Below are positions 31,556 through 41,308 of a DNA stretch of 64,000 nt, piece after piece (within the stretch, counting starts at the first letter, position 1; each line of letters starts with the position of its first letter). A model generated the notes under the pieces. The model saw only the letters and a list, made by a program, of their open reading frames with translations, did not search any database and had not been told where the DNA came from. The position numbers were made by a program, and so were the translations under genes. Source of the DNA: Pontibacillus sp. HMF3514 (GTDB taxonomy: Bacteria; Bacillota; Bacilli; Bacillales; BH030062); the NCBI RefSeq assembly GCF_009858175.1, contig NZ_CP047393.1, positions 2,356,001 to 2,420,000 of the forward strand. Direction: 5' to 3'.

Positions 31556-33641
31556 TTCTATTCCCTCCAGCGCCATTTTCTACCGTCTGTTTCGCTCGGT
31601 AGCGTCTTAAGGCTGCAACACCTTCGGCCATGCGTTTTTCCCATGGATCTTGGGCGTTAATATCGGGTAATCGTCCAATTTCCTTTTTGAATTGAAGAGC
31701 TCTCTCAGCTAGCGCTCTAGCCTCTTCGTAAGAAATACTTACACGTTTAGCAGTAATCACTTCCGAAACCTTTTTTAAGCTGTCCTCATTTATAGATTTG
31801 GAAAGAATGGCATACGCCTCACTAAATGGATTGATTCTATCAATAAGATCAATGTCCAATTCACGCACATCCATTATAAATTTACGCACACCATCTACGA
31901 GAGCAGTGTTGGAGTGAGGATCATTACTACCACCTGTAGAGCCTCCTTGTGCAGTCTGTTTAGCCTGCTGAGTAAGGTTAAGAGCAGCGATGGCTTGCTG
32001 GCGTACTGCTTCGTGATCCTCTGCGTCTAGGTTAGGGTACTTTTCATTGATTATTTTGCCCATTCTAACCTGGGTCAATTCCTCAGGAACTACTTCGTAG
32101 TCAAATAAGCCTCGCTCAATTGTTGTTTTGTCTTGAACGAATGTCGCAATAACTTCGTTCAAGTCTTCACGACAAATACGCACAGCTTCCTCGCTCTTAG
32201 GCTCGGAGAGCCCATTTATCTCGATTTCTAATTGACCTGTATCATGGTTGAAGCCCACATTACACTTTTCCGGGTCATAACCAGTAGCCCCATAGTCAAC
32301 CCCAGGCTCCGGACCACTTGTTGTACTCTTAGACTTAAACTCAAACCGTGGAGCAAGTACTGACTCCATCAGCAAGCTAGCAGTAATAGCCTTCAGTGTA
32401 TCGTTAACTGCCTCTGTAACAGCCTGCTCAGAAGCGTCCAGTTCCGCAATCAGATTAGTGAAACGGGCACGGGTTTTACCTGGAGCATCACGAGTAGCAC
32501 GACCAATTATTTGAACAATCTCTGTGAGACTAGCACGATAACCGACCGTAAGCGCGTGCTCACACCAAATCCAGTCAAATCCTTCCTTTGCCATTCCAAG
32601 CGCAATGATGATGTCTACATAGTCACGGTTGTTTTTATTTGAAGGATCTTTTAATGCAGTGGATACACGGTCGCGCTTCGTCTGGTCATCATCAACCAGG
32701 TCGGCAATTCGAAGAATTCTGCCAGAAGACATCTTTACTAGCTGAAAGCCAGTAGAAGGATCAGTTCCCTGCCATTCACCTAGTTCTTCAATAATGTGTT
32801 CGACTTCCTTAATCTTGTTCTTCGTGCTTTCACGCGAATTAACGTTCGGTATGTGGATGATAGTCTTTTCAAGCGGATCTAGCACTTTAAGGATGTCATC
32901 TATATATGAATTCTTATAAAAAAAATAGCCAACATCTAGTTGCTTAAGGTACTCGTAGCCGTTGAGTTGCTCATAATAAGTATAGGTAACAGTATCGAAC
33001 TTAGACTCGTCCTGAGGAGCCAACACTGCCTCAGCGTCACCTCTGAAGTATGAACCGGTCATAGCCACAATATGGACCCGATCACGAGAGATGAACTCCC
33101 CAAGATGAAGGCCGAGTTTGTTGTCGGGGTTAGCCGAAACGTGATGAATTTCATCCACGGCAATTAACCTATTATCGAACGCTTCAACCCCTAATTTATC
33201 AACTGAAAACCGGAAGGTAGCGTGAGTACAAATCAATACTTCGTCGTCACTATCAAGAAAAGCTTCTACAGAACCAACCTTCCCCCCATTATCAGTACCG
33301 GGCGCGTTACATAAGTTCCATTTCGGCTTCACTCTCCAATCGGCCCAAAACCCAAATTGGCCTAAGGGTTCATCATTGAAACTGGCACCAATCGACTTTT
33401 CTGGCACCACTATTATTGCCTGCTTAAGCCCTTGGTTATATAGCTTGTCAAGGGCAATAAACATCAGTGCTCTACTCTTCCCGGATGCGGGCGGCGACTT
33501 TATAAGTAAGTACTGCTCACCTCTACGCTCATACGCTCGTTCCTGCATTGGTCGCATACCCAACTCATTGGTCTTAGTGGAACTTTGGTTACGGGCATAG
33601 GACACAGAAATTGAAGTGTTTGATTTATTTCCGTTGGTCAT
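31548..33641 (-). CDS. SF2 DEAH-type helicase (second gene of R-M-like operon)
   Basis: 697 residues. Walker A in SPPASGKSRALMF, motif II in LIAVDEIHHVS, motif III in VAMTGSYFRG, motif VI in EIVQIIGRATRDAPGKTRAR. The C-terminal 270 residues are helical and family specific. It is an ATP-driven translocase in the manner of type I/III restriction enzymes. It overlaps the methyltransferase gene by 17 bp and the nuclease gene by 8 bp, so synthesis is coupled. RBS GGGGAGGAAGACGC. Confidence 0.85.
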   Translation of the reverse strand: MTNGNKSNTSISVSYARNQSSTKTNELGMRPMQERAYERRGEQYLLIKSPPASGKSRALMFIALDKLYNQGLKQAIIVVPEKSIGASFNDEPLGQFGFWADWRVKPKWNLCNAPGTDNGGKVGSVEAFLDSDDEVLICTHATFRFSVDKLGVEAFDNRLIAVDEIHHVSANPDNKLGLHLGEFISRDRVHIVAMTGSYFRGDAEAVLAPQDESKFDTVTYTYYEQLNGYEYLKQLDVGYFFYKNSYIDDILKVLDPLEKTIIHIPNVNSRESTKNKIKEVEHIIEELGEWQGTDPSTGFQLVKMSSGRILRIADLVDDDQTKRDRVSTALKDPSNKNNRDYVDIIIALGMAKEGFDWIWCEHALTVGYRASLTEIVQIIGRATRDAPGKTRARFTNLIAELDASEQAVTEAVNDTLKAITASLLMESVLAPRFEFKSKSTTSGPEPGVDYGATGYDPEKCNVGFNHDTGQLEIEINGLSEPKSEEAVRICREDLNEVIATFVQDKTTIERGLFDYEVVPEELTQVRMGKIINEKYPNLDAEDHEAVRQQAIAALNLTQQAKQTAQGGSTGGSNDPHSNTALVDGVRKFIMDVRELDIDLIDRINPFSEAYAILSKSINEDSLKKVSEVITAKRVSISYEEARALAERALQFKKEIGRLPDINAQDPWEKRMAEGVAALRRYRAKQTVENGAGGNRND

Positions 33642-36414
33642 GCGTCTTCCTCCCCTTTGTTTTTCTTGTATTAGTTGAATTTGTCATTTTGGTATAAAGA
33701 TCAAACATTTTCTCCAATCGCTCTGTGTCGTTAAGGAAACGACGGCCTATAAAAATGCGCTCCAACACCTCATCATTCCGCTCGTGTGCCTGACGCAAAT
33801 CCTCAGGCATTTTCTCGGAATCATAGAGATCGGCGATCGTTTTCGGGAAGTGCGCTTCACGAGCGAGTAGTATGTCCTCTGCGCAACGGGTCAGATCTGC
33901 TTTGTTTTTTTCGGTCAATGCAGGAACAGGAAATGTGTTCCACCCGAGTGTGTTGGAATAGGAGAATCGCATTTCTAACCTAACACAGACAGCACCTATC
34001 CATACCCAGTGCATGCGTGAAGCTATCAGGGCGAGGTTCCAGAGTGGCGCATCCAGTAAGGCAAAATTCTTGTTACTAACTATACTGCCGGATGGGAGTA
34101 ATCCAACTGGTAAATATGACCGATCCTCTGAGCTCACCCCAGGGACAACTATAATCTGCTCGTCTCCGCTTTGACGTACCTCGCCAAAACGATAAGGGAA
34201 ACTAGCAAGATCTTGTGTGGCTTTTCTGTTAGAGTTCTCTCGCTTCTTCCGAACGCTCTCAAATCGTGAGAATAGCCACTCATTTGCGATCGCCTCCTCA
34301 CTATCACTTTCCTTAACCCATATACATCTTCGTTCTCGACCTCGAATATATTCCTGCGATCCGAAAAATGGGCGAATAAAATGAGCCGGGACATTATGCA
34401 TTTGTATAGCTCTCTCGGCTTCTTCAAGGTCTAATAACAAGCCACCACCATCGTTAGGCATGTTACCGAAGGTCATTTCGTTAATCTCGCTTAACGGCTT
34501 ACTCCGTGTACCAACTATCGTGTTCGAGCCTGGTACAAGGTAAGCGTTGATGTGCCCAGTAGATTTTGCAATAACTCCACCATCTGGAGTTTCACTGTAA
34601 ACTTTCCGGTTTTTAACTGGCTTGTTAGAAATACCTACGATAACCACTGTTACCCCAGCATTCTTACTTGCGAGGTTGGCCCACTTAAACGATGTATGAG
34701 CGAAAGCAATTTGTTGTCCAGAATCAAAGATCAACGACCACAAGTTTTTCACTTGTCTCCCTTGAGATATTGAATTAGTGGCCACAAATGCTGAAACTGT
34801 CGGAGTATTCATACCATAATCCGTTGCTTTCAAAAACCAACCGGAAACGTAATCTAATGACTTCCAGTTTTTAGTTCTTCCGGCGAATATTAAACGAAGA
34901 TCCTCTTTCTGTTCCTCTGATTGCCATTGACTCCCTCTATAAGGAGGATTTCCACAAATATATGTCTCCCCACCCTCATTTTCGAAGTCTATTTCCACTT
35001 GATCCAATGGGGTGCTAAAAAGGTCGTCGGCATGGTGCTTCACATTTGTTCCTGTTGGTGGACAAATACTAAGCCAATCCAACCGAAGCGCATTACCACA
35101 TGTGATCCAGTTTTTCTTTGATAATGGCAAAAACTCAGAAATAGCTAGCGTCATTCCACGATAAAGAACGTCACACTGGAATTCAGCAATTATGAGGGCC
35201 AAACGAGCAATTTCGGCTGAAAAGTGACGTAGCTCGATGCCGCGAAAATTGGTAAGTGGAATGTCACTCTTACGACCTTCTTCATCTCGTCGCTCGTTAA
35301 TCGTGTTTTCAATTTCCCTCATCTTCTTGTAGGCGATTACCAGGAAGTTACCTGATCCGCAAGCTGGATCAAATACCCGAATTTTCGATAAACGCTTACG
35401 TAAATTAAGTAACATTCGAGGGTTGTCACCAGCTATTTCAAGCTGCTCATGCAGATCATCCAAAAACAGTGGATTAAGTACCTTCAAGATATTTGGCACA
35501 CTCGTGTAGTGCATTCCGATCATACCACGTTCGTCCTCGTCAGCAACTGCCTGAATCATAGAACCGAAGATGTCAGGATTGATTTTAGTCCAATCGAGAT
35601 TACCGATGTGCAGAAGGTAGGACCTTGCGATTTTGCTAAATCTAGGCACTTCGGTACCGCCAGTGAAGAGTCCTCCGTTCACGAATGGGAATCTGTCCGC
35701 CCAACGTGGTAGTTTTTCTGCCTTACGGTTTGGAATTTTTGTACTCATAGCACGGAAAATTTCACTGATTACCTCATGCATGTTTGAGGCATCACTCGCA
35801 CTCATCTGCTCGATGGTTTCAGTAAACATACCACTCCTTCTAAAAATACCTGTGTCTTCGGCAAAGAAGCAGAAAATCAACCGAGCCATGAAGTGGTTCA
35901 TTTCGGTGCGCCGTTCGGTAGTTCCCCATTCTGGGTTGTATTTTAATAACTCAACATATAACCTATTCAACCGACTTGTTGCTCTTATATCGAAAGAACT
36001 GTCACGTACCTGCTTTACGGTCGTGATACCAGCAAGCGGGAGAAAAAAGCCAAAATGATCTGGTAAATCCTCATAAGCACAAACAATTGTTTCTCCGGAC
36101 TCCAGTTCCTCTGATTCTATATATTCACCGTCTGTAGCGAGGATATAACGCGCTTTTGACTTGGTCGTTGCTCGGCTTTCTTTTAGATTAGAAAGGGTCT
36201 TCGTTACTTCACCAAGTGGGGCAACCGCAATATGTATGTTGTTAGTCTGTAGAACTCCGCCCAGATCGGATTTATTCGTTTCCCCTGAGCGCAAGCGTTT
36301 GATTGTTGTCTCTTTGTTTCCAAATGCCCGCAGAAAGACAAAGGGAAAATCCTCCTTATCAAAAGGCTGGGATATCAACTCGGAGACTGCTTCTTCAATT
36401 TCAACTGGATTCAT
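33625..36414 (-). CDS. MmeI-family class I SAM DNA methyltransferase
   Basis: 929 residues. The MmeI-like helical spacer (MNHFMARLIFCFFAEDTGIF, NGGLF, MIGMHYTSVPNIL) precedes the catalytic domain with SAM motif I VFDPACGSGNFL and motif IV ICGNPPYRGS (NPPY, amino-methylating N6A or N4C type). A target-recognition region and C-terminal helices follow. The N-terminal PD-ExK nuclease of true MmeI is not evident; instead a short different domain is present, fitting a separate nuclease subunit. RBS GGAGAGGAGATACAG before ATG. Confidence 0.85.
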   Translation of the reverse strand: MNPVEIEEAVSELISQPFDKEDFPFVFLRAFGNKETTIKRLRSGETNKSDLGGVLQTNNIHIAVAPLGEVTKTLSNLKESRATTKSKARYILATDGEYIESEELESGETIVCAYEDLPDHFGFFLPLAGITTVKQVRDSSFDIRATSRLNRLYVELLKYNPEWGTTERRTEMNHFMARLIFCFFAEDTGIFRRSGMFTETIEQMSASDASNMHEVISEIFRAMSTKIPNRKAEKLPRWADRFPFVNGGLFTGGTEVPRFSKIARSYLLHIGNLDWTKINPDIFGSMIQAVADEDERGMIGMHYTSVPNILKVLNPLFLDDLHEQLEIAGDNPRMLLNLRKRLSKIRVFDPACGSGNFLVIAYKKMREIENTINERRDEEGRKSDIPLTNFRGIELRHFSAEIARLALIIAEFQCDVLYRGMTLAISEFLPLSKKNWITCGNALRLDWLSICPPTGTNVKHHADDLFSTPLDQVEIDFENEGGETYICGNPPYRGSQWQSEEQKEDLRLIFAGRTKNWKSLDYVSGWFLKATDYGMNTPTVSAFVATNSISQGRQVKNLWSLIFDSGQQIAFAHTSFKWANLASKNAGVTVVIVGISNKPVKNRKVYSETPDGGVIAKSTGHINAYLVPGSNTIVGTRSKPLSEINEMTFGNMPNDGGGLLLDLEEAERAIQMHNVPAHFIRPFFGSQEYIRGRERRCIWVKESDSEEAIANEWLFSRFESVRKKRENSNRKATQDLASFPYRFGEVRQSGDEQIIVVPGVSSEDRSYLPVGLLPSGSIVSNKNFALLDAPLWNLALIASRMHWVWIGAVCVRLEMRFSYSNTLGWNTFPVPALTEKNKADLTRCAEDILLAREAHFPKTIADLYDSEKMPEDLRQAHERNDEVLERIFIGRRFLNDTERLEKMFDLYTKMTNSTNTRKTKGRKTHDQRK

Positions 36415-36818
36415 CTGTATCTCCTCTCCAGATTTCTAATACTAATTTGAAGGAACACTAGACTAAAAGTGGCATTAATACCACCATTCATACAATACGC
36501 GACTATCAATACATTCGATAGTCGCGTGTGTCTATATTTTAGTATTCAATCTAATAAGGCCAGATTCACAACGAATCTAAGCTCAATTTTACTTATAATT
36601 ATAGCAATACCAAAATTAGAAGTCTAGCATGTGGTGACCTCAAGAAACACACTACCTTAGAGGAATATTGAACTCTCTTTGTATCCACATAGTTCCTACT
36701 CAAATATAGGTTAAAAATAAAGCGATTGATTCATTTATTGTCAAAATATTTATTGTGCTTACTAAGAAAATAATTGAGAAGGATATATTGTTTGATGGAT
36801 GGAAATATTAGTTTAGCT
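36415..36818. other. Gene-free stretch with an 11-bp hairpin
   Basis: Contains the promoter region of the methyltransferase operon and a perfect hairpin ACGCGACTATC (36497-36507)/GATAGTCGCGT (36517-36527) with a 9-base loop and no T run; it may be an operator or a weak terminator. No gene seen. Confidence 0.5.
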
Positions 36819-37373
36819 CTATCTACTTTTTTCCTTCATTAAAGTAATTCCTTCTTTTAAATTAGACGCTATTCCAGATACTGATAATTTTTTTATAGCA
36901 AGGATTTCATCGCATGCTATTAATAACCCTTCAAGTTTTTCTATTGTATCCTCATTTTCTCTGCGTTCTGTTTTCATTACCTCAATCCGTGATAATAATT
37001 GTTCAATTTTTTCATCCTTCTTTTCTATTTTTGCTTCATTTTTCTTAATTATTTTTCGAAGATTTATAACTTCTTTAGTCAATTCTTCAATTTCTTTTCC
37101 ATGCTCTTCAATCTGTTCTAACTCATGATTTTTATTTTTTTCTTCCCATTTTGAAGGATTCCATATTTTAAGATATTCATCTTTATACAAAGTGGCCGGT
37201 GCAACCATAGGAATCCCAGTATCGTCATCTTTTAGCATATTTAATAGCAGTTTTCGAGTTATAGGAGTATGAGGATTACTCATTCTAATAGCCTCAACTG
37301 CATCCATGACCAGTTGAAGGGTTTCTTTATGCTTCTCTTTTTGATACTTTTTCACGCCTTGGTTATACCCCAT
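36819..37373 (-). CDS. TnpC-like coiled-coil protein of a Tn554-type module
   Basis: 184 residues. The N-terminal basic segment (YNQGVKKYQKEKHKETLQLV) and SNPHTPITRKLLLNMLKDD, with VAPATLYKDEYLKIW, suit a DNA-binding part. Residues about 80-150 are a strong coiled coil (KEIEELTKEVINLRKIIKKN). Position behind three tyrosine recombinases matches TnpC of Tn554, which helps orient transposition; TnpC itself is shorter. 17-bp gap from the upstream gene. Confidence 0.65.
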   Translation of the reverse strand: MGYNQGVKKYQKEKHKETLQLVMDAVEAIRMSNPHTPITRKLLLNMLKDDDTGIPMVAPATLYKDEYLKIWNPSKWEEKNKNHELEQIEEHGKEIEELTKEVINLRKIIKKNEAKIEKKDEKIEQLLSRIEVMKTERRENEDTIEKLEGLLIACDEILAIKKLSVSGIASNLKEGITLMKEKSR

Positions 37374-37390
37374 AAAATTCCTCCCCTATG

Positions 37391-39100
37391 TTATTTCCAA
37401 TCATATACTGTTTCATGTTCTATCCCTTCGACTACTTGTTGTTTATACTTTTCTATGCCATGATCACATATATTAATCACACGTTCTAAAAGAGCCATGT
37501 TACGGACGGCATTTTCATAAGTCGCAGCTAACTCGGAGTTACCTCTCGCTTTTTCACTCCGCTCTTTCCAATACTCATAATCCTCCTTGTAATCTCCGTA
37601 CTTATCTGCTAAAGGAACAAACCAATTACAAGCATAGCATTCATATTTAATAGGAGTTCCATCAGGAGCACATTGATCCACAGCAGTTTGACTGCACACC
37701 CCTACAGTTTGTCCTGGTTTCTTCAATCTTCCAACAAGATAAGGAGCGATTCCTTTTTGTTTTAAAGCTTTCTCAGTAAATTGATTTTTCATGTTTATTA
37801 TTGTTCCTTTGAATAACACTGGTGACGAATCAATTGGGTTCAGCTCTTTTGTAACCGTATTATGCACGGACTTAGTATAGTTTTCATCTATATGTTCGTA
37901 ATTCCTCAACATCGTTTTACTTTTATGCTTTGTTCGATGCATTGTTTGTTCATCTGTAAAACCAAACTTAGAACGAGAAGTAACACTATTATGTCGAAAA
38001 CGGTGTGTTGTTATGTGATCCTTAATTCCCAAGTGCTCACAAGCTTGTTTTAAGATTTCGTTTGCTTTCCAACTCGCATATAGACGAGGAACTGTTTTCA
38101 CTTGTCTTCTAACTTTAATTTTTCCAGTTGAATCTGTTTTTAATCCGAAACCTACACCATATAAGAATAAATAGTTAGTTAAATCTATCCCCCTCTCATC
38201 AACTTTTTCATTTATATACGGGTGAAGGGCTTTTGTTTGCTCTTGCAACTCTTTAATCATGTCGATATATATTTTTGTGATTCCATGATATCCTACAGTA
38301 ATTGCTTTAGTTTCTGGAACTCTATGCCCTCCATTTGTTTTCCACGATGGTATTAGTAGGATATAATGATTAAAGTGTGGTGTTAAACAATCAAGCTTCA
38401 TACCACTCACTTCATTAACACGGTTGGGAAATAACCTCATTGTCCAGTAGTGCACCCTAACAACAAGTGGAATATCATTAGATCTATCAAACATTAAATT
38501 GTCCAATTCCTCTATGTCTTCAGTGGCTATCGGCTTTCTTCTATTCTGTTTTCTTTCTTTTTTGTTTATTGTAAAAGGGTTGTCCCTTCTAGCTATAGTT
38601 ATAAAAGGTACACCTGAAACCCCAGCCATAACTTTAAAAAAAGATTTCACACTCACCCAAGCATGATTCTTAGAAGTTTTGCTCAAATTTGTTATTGTTA
38701 AGTACCTCTTAAAGTTATTTATAATTTCAGGTGTTATCCCACTAATTAAACAGTTAGAATCAACTAAATCTAGATATTTAAAGAAGTGGTTTAAAAATGA
38801 AATTACTTGATTTCTAGTACTAACTTCCTGATCTGCAAACATCGCGTAAAACTTTACAAGTTCTTTGTGCTTCTCGGGTGTCTGGTTAAAGTAAATCATA
38901 AAAGCTTGTTTATCAATTCTTTCTCCCATTAGTTTATGAAAAAACCAAACATCATCTTCAAATTTAAAATCCCCAAATAATATTGTTGATTTTTTAGCTT
39001 CCTTAAGGTAGTCTTCATCGATCACGGAAGGTATGACCAAAGGGTTCTCTACAGAATCATCTAAATCATTTTGATTAGTTAAGATATTTTTTGTGTTCAT
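37391..39100 (-). CDS. Tyrosine recombinase, 569 aa (third of three)
   Basis: Catalytic residues: first Arg in LFPNRVNEVSGMKLD, H-x-x-R in ITTHRFRHNSVT, Tyr in KTMLRNYEHIDENY. An N-terminal SAM-like core-binding domain (about 60-180) precedes them and a C-terminal Cys-containing tail follows (GVCSQTAVDQCAPDG, YECYACNWF). It overlaps the 742-aa recombinase gene by 26 bp. It acts with its two partners in integration and excision of the island. Confidence 0.85.
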   Translation of the reverse strand: MNTKNILTNQNDLDDSVENPLVIPSVIDEDYLKEAKKSTILFGDFKFEDDVWFFHKLMGERIDKQAFMIYFNQTPEKHKELVKFYAMFADQEVSTRNQVISFLNHFFKYLDLVDSNCLISGITPEIINNFKRYLTITNLSKTSKNHAWVSVKSFFKVMAGVSGVPFITIARRDNPFTINKKERKQNRRKPIATEDIEELDNLMFDRSNDIPLVVRVHYWTMRLFPNRVNEVSGMKLDCLTPHFNHYILLIPSWKTNGGHRVPETKAITVGYHGITKIYIDMIKELQEQTKALHPYINEKVDERGIDLTNYLFLYGVGFGLKTDSTGKIKVRRQVKTVPRLYASWKANEILKQACEHLGIKDHITTHRFRHNSVTSRSKFGFTDEQTMHRTKHKSKTMLRNYEHIDENYTKSVHNTVTKELNPIDSSPVLFKGTIINMKNQFTEKALKQKGIAPYLVGRLKKPGQTVGVCSQTAVDQCAPDGTPIKYECYACNWFVPLADKYGDYKEDYEYWKERSEKARGNSELAATYENAVRNMALLERVINICDHGIEKYKQQVVEGIEHETVYDWK

Positions 39101-41303
39101 GCTCTGGGATCTTCTCCTCTACAAACTTGATTAATTGATTCAAACCATCTTTAATCAATTCAAGATAATCCAGTTCACTTTGGAAATCTCGATATGTTAG
39201 ATATTCTTTCTTTTTAATCCCCATTAGGTCAAATTGTTTTTCCAAATTGGAGATATAGTTCTCATGTTCAGCAAGTAATTCTCTATAGTGAGGGATTTGC
39301 TCAGGGGCTGTCACAAGCATTCTACAACCTATACATCTACTTTTAATACAAGGTCCGAAAACGACGTGTTTACCACAGTAACCATTTCCATCAGGGGCTT
39401 TACGAGAACCTCGTTTAATTTCCATTCGTATTGCTTCTAATTCTTGTTCAGATAATGAATCGCCAAATTTGGGTTTAAATAGGTGAGTAAAAGCTTCATC
39501 AAAAAAAGCTGTTTCCATTTCAGCAATTTTCTTTTCTTCTAACCCAAAGTATGAATGAAGAATTGTTTCTGGTGTATTGCCTGTGACTTTCGAGATTTCT
39601 TCAACAGAAAGGCCCTCTGTTAGCAAGGTTACAATCAAGCTTTTTCTACACATATGATTTGAAAATCGAAAATCTACCCCTATTTGAGTTAAAATTCTAT
39701 TTACAGCATAAGATAAAGAATCCCTAGCCATAATTTTAATGCCGTTAAATTTATGGATAAACAAAGTTTCAAAACCGGAAGCTTTTCTAATCTCTTCGGT
39801 AGCTTGCAATTGACTATTAAAAGCAGCTCTTAATGCAGGAGTTGCATATACTTCATGATATATATCCTCTTGTTTGATACGTTTTTCTTTCTCTTGTTTA
39901 ATAGGAATATACTTTAATTGCCATTGTTCATTTTTTTCATTCCAGTAAAGCCCATCACACTTTAGATTAATTAAATCTGAAGCCCTCATCCCCGTGTTCA
40001 TTAGTATAATCCAAGCATTCTGGTGCATAGGACTAAGTCGTTTAAGATTATCATTAATGATCTCTACAATTTCCTCCGGGATTGCTTCTATGTGTTTTAC
40101 ATCGAGGTTAGCATTTTTAAATCCCACCAGATGAAAAGGGTTGGGAACTTTTTTGTTATGTTTTTTGGTGTACCATGTGAAAAACCTGGCCATTGCACCA
40201 TAAGATCTTGAAATTGTACCGATTTTGTAATGTTCTTCTAAGTCTGCTTTAAACAATAATAGGTGGGGGGTGTATCTTATTTTACTTATATCCTCTGAAA
40301 TCCCCTGGAATATATTAACTTTTTCATTCTTAACACTAGCATTACTCGTTTTTTGTAAATGAGTTACAAATATTTTTATATAATTGACAGTACTTTGAAG
40401 CGAAATCAATTCATATCCTTCTTCAACCACGAGATATTTTATGTAATCTTTTATCTCACTTTTCAATGGTTCAAATAGATCTTCAAAGTAAATATTTACA
40501 ATTTTGAATTGACCGGTTTCCTTCTCTATATAAGAAGTCCAAACATCGCTTTTGAAGTCTATTTTTAGACTTTTCATTTTTGAAATATATAATGGTTTTA
40601 CTTCTAATGCAACACAATCGCATAGATACCTTTCATGTTTATAAGCTTCGGAAGTAAATTCTCGTTTAGGGAACAATCGTCTGTGGAGTGAATGAGGGTC
40701 TGGTTCGATAAAAGATTCTATATCTTCCTCTGCCAATTTCTTAATAAGTTCTAATGCTTTTTCATCTGAAAATTGCATGTTTGAATACCCCAGAAAACTT
40801 AGTCGGGATTGAAGTCTTTTAATCTCAGGTACATTAAAGTCATCAATAGCTTTTTTAAGCCATGACAAAGTTAACTCATCAACTATCTTTCTAATATCTG
40901 CCCAAATATGATGAATTTCTTTTGATTTACTACCAAACATCTTGTTACTATTGATAGCATCGCCCATAGTTGGCAACTCTTTTGGGTATTTACTTTCAAA
41001 ATAAAACCTTACTAGTTCTAAGAGTTTATCATGCCAAAAGTGAATGCTTAGTTTTAGTGAAATACTCTTATGCTTGACATTTATCTCCCTGAAGGTTTTT
41101 AAATCTTTATCCACTAACGCTTTGTGTACAGACCTTACAAGGCAAATTATCGATTCTTTATCATTTTCCACGCTACCTAATTTCATTAGTGGATAAGATT
41201 TCAAAATATATGTTTCTCCATCGACACAGATCGCTAGATTTTTGTTCATTTTAATACCACTGTGTGGTAATTCTTTTATAGTTATCTCCATAACATCCTC
41301 CAA
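39075..41303 (-). CDS. Tyrosine recombinase, 742 aa (TnpB-like)
   Basis: A large recombinase. First Arg in LMNTGMRASDLINLKCDG, H-x-x-R in FSNHMCRKSLIV, Tyr in ETILHSYFGLEEKK. Zinc-like Cys cluster near the C-terminus (GYCGKHVVFGPCIKSRCIGC). The long N-terminal 320 residues are family specific, as in Tn554 TnpB (about 630 aa). RBS GGAGGATGTTATGG overlaps the start. Second gene of the module; 5 bp behind the 401-aa recombinase. Confidence 0.85.
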   Translation of the reverse strand: MEDVMEITIKELPHSGIKMNKNLAICVDGETYILKSYPLMKLGSVENDKESIICLVRSVHKALVDKDLKTFREINVKHKSISLKLSIHFWHDKLLELVRFYFESKYPKELPTMGDAINSNKMFGSKSKEIHHIWADIRKIVDELTLSWLKKAIDDFNVPEIKRLQSRLSFLGYSNMQFSDEKALELIKKLAEEDIESFIEPDPHSLHRRLFPKREFTSEAYKHERYLCDCVALEVKPLYISKMKSLKIDFKSDVWTSYIEKETGQFKIVNIYFEDLFEPLKSEIKDYIKYLVVEEGYELISLQSTVNYIKIFVTHLQKTSNASVKNEKVNIFQGISEDISKIRYTPHLLLFKADLEEHYKIGTISRSYGAMARFFTWYTKKHNKKVPNPFHLVGFKNANLDVKHIEAIPEEIVEIINDNLKRLSPMHQNAWIILMNTGMRASDLINLKCDGLYWNEKNEQWQLKYIPIKQEKEKRIKQEDIYHEVYATPALRAAFNSQLQATEEIRKASGFETLFIHKFNGIKIMARDSLSYAVNRILTQIGVDFRFSNHMCRKSLIVTLLTEGLSVEEISKVTGNTPETILHSYFGLEEKKIAEMETAFFDEAFTHLFKPKFGDSLSEQELEAIRMEIKRGSRKAPDGNGYCGKHVVFGPCIKSRCIGCRMLVTAPEQIPHYRELLAEHENYISNLEKQFDLMGIKKKEYLTYRDFQSELDYLELIKDGLNQLIKFVEEKIPEHEHKKYLN

Positions 41304-41308
41304 AACTA

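Noticed and set aside
34149-34427. Small frames opposite or inside the methyltransferase gene
   Set aside because: Explained by the 929-codon gene; no ribosome sites.
36497-36527. Rho-independent terminator
   Set aside because: The hairpin is perfect but has no T run on either side; kept only as an unexplained hairpin.
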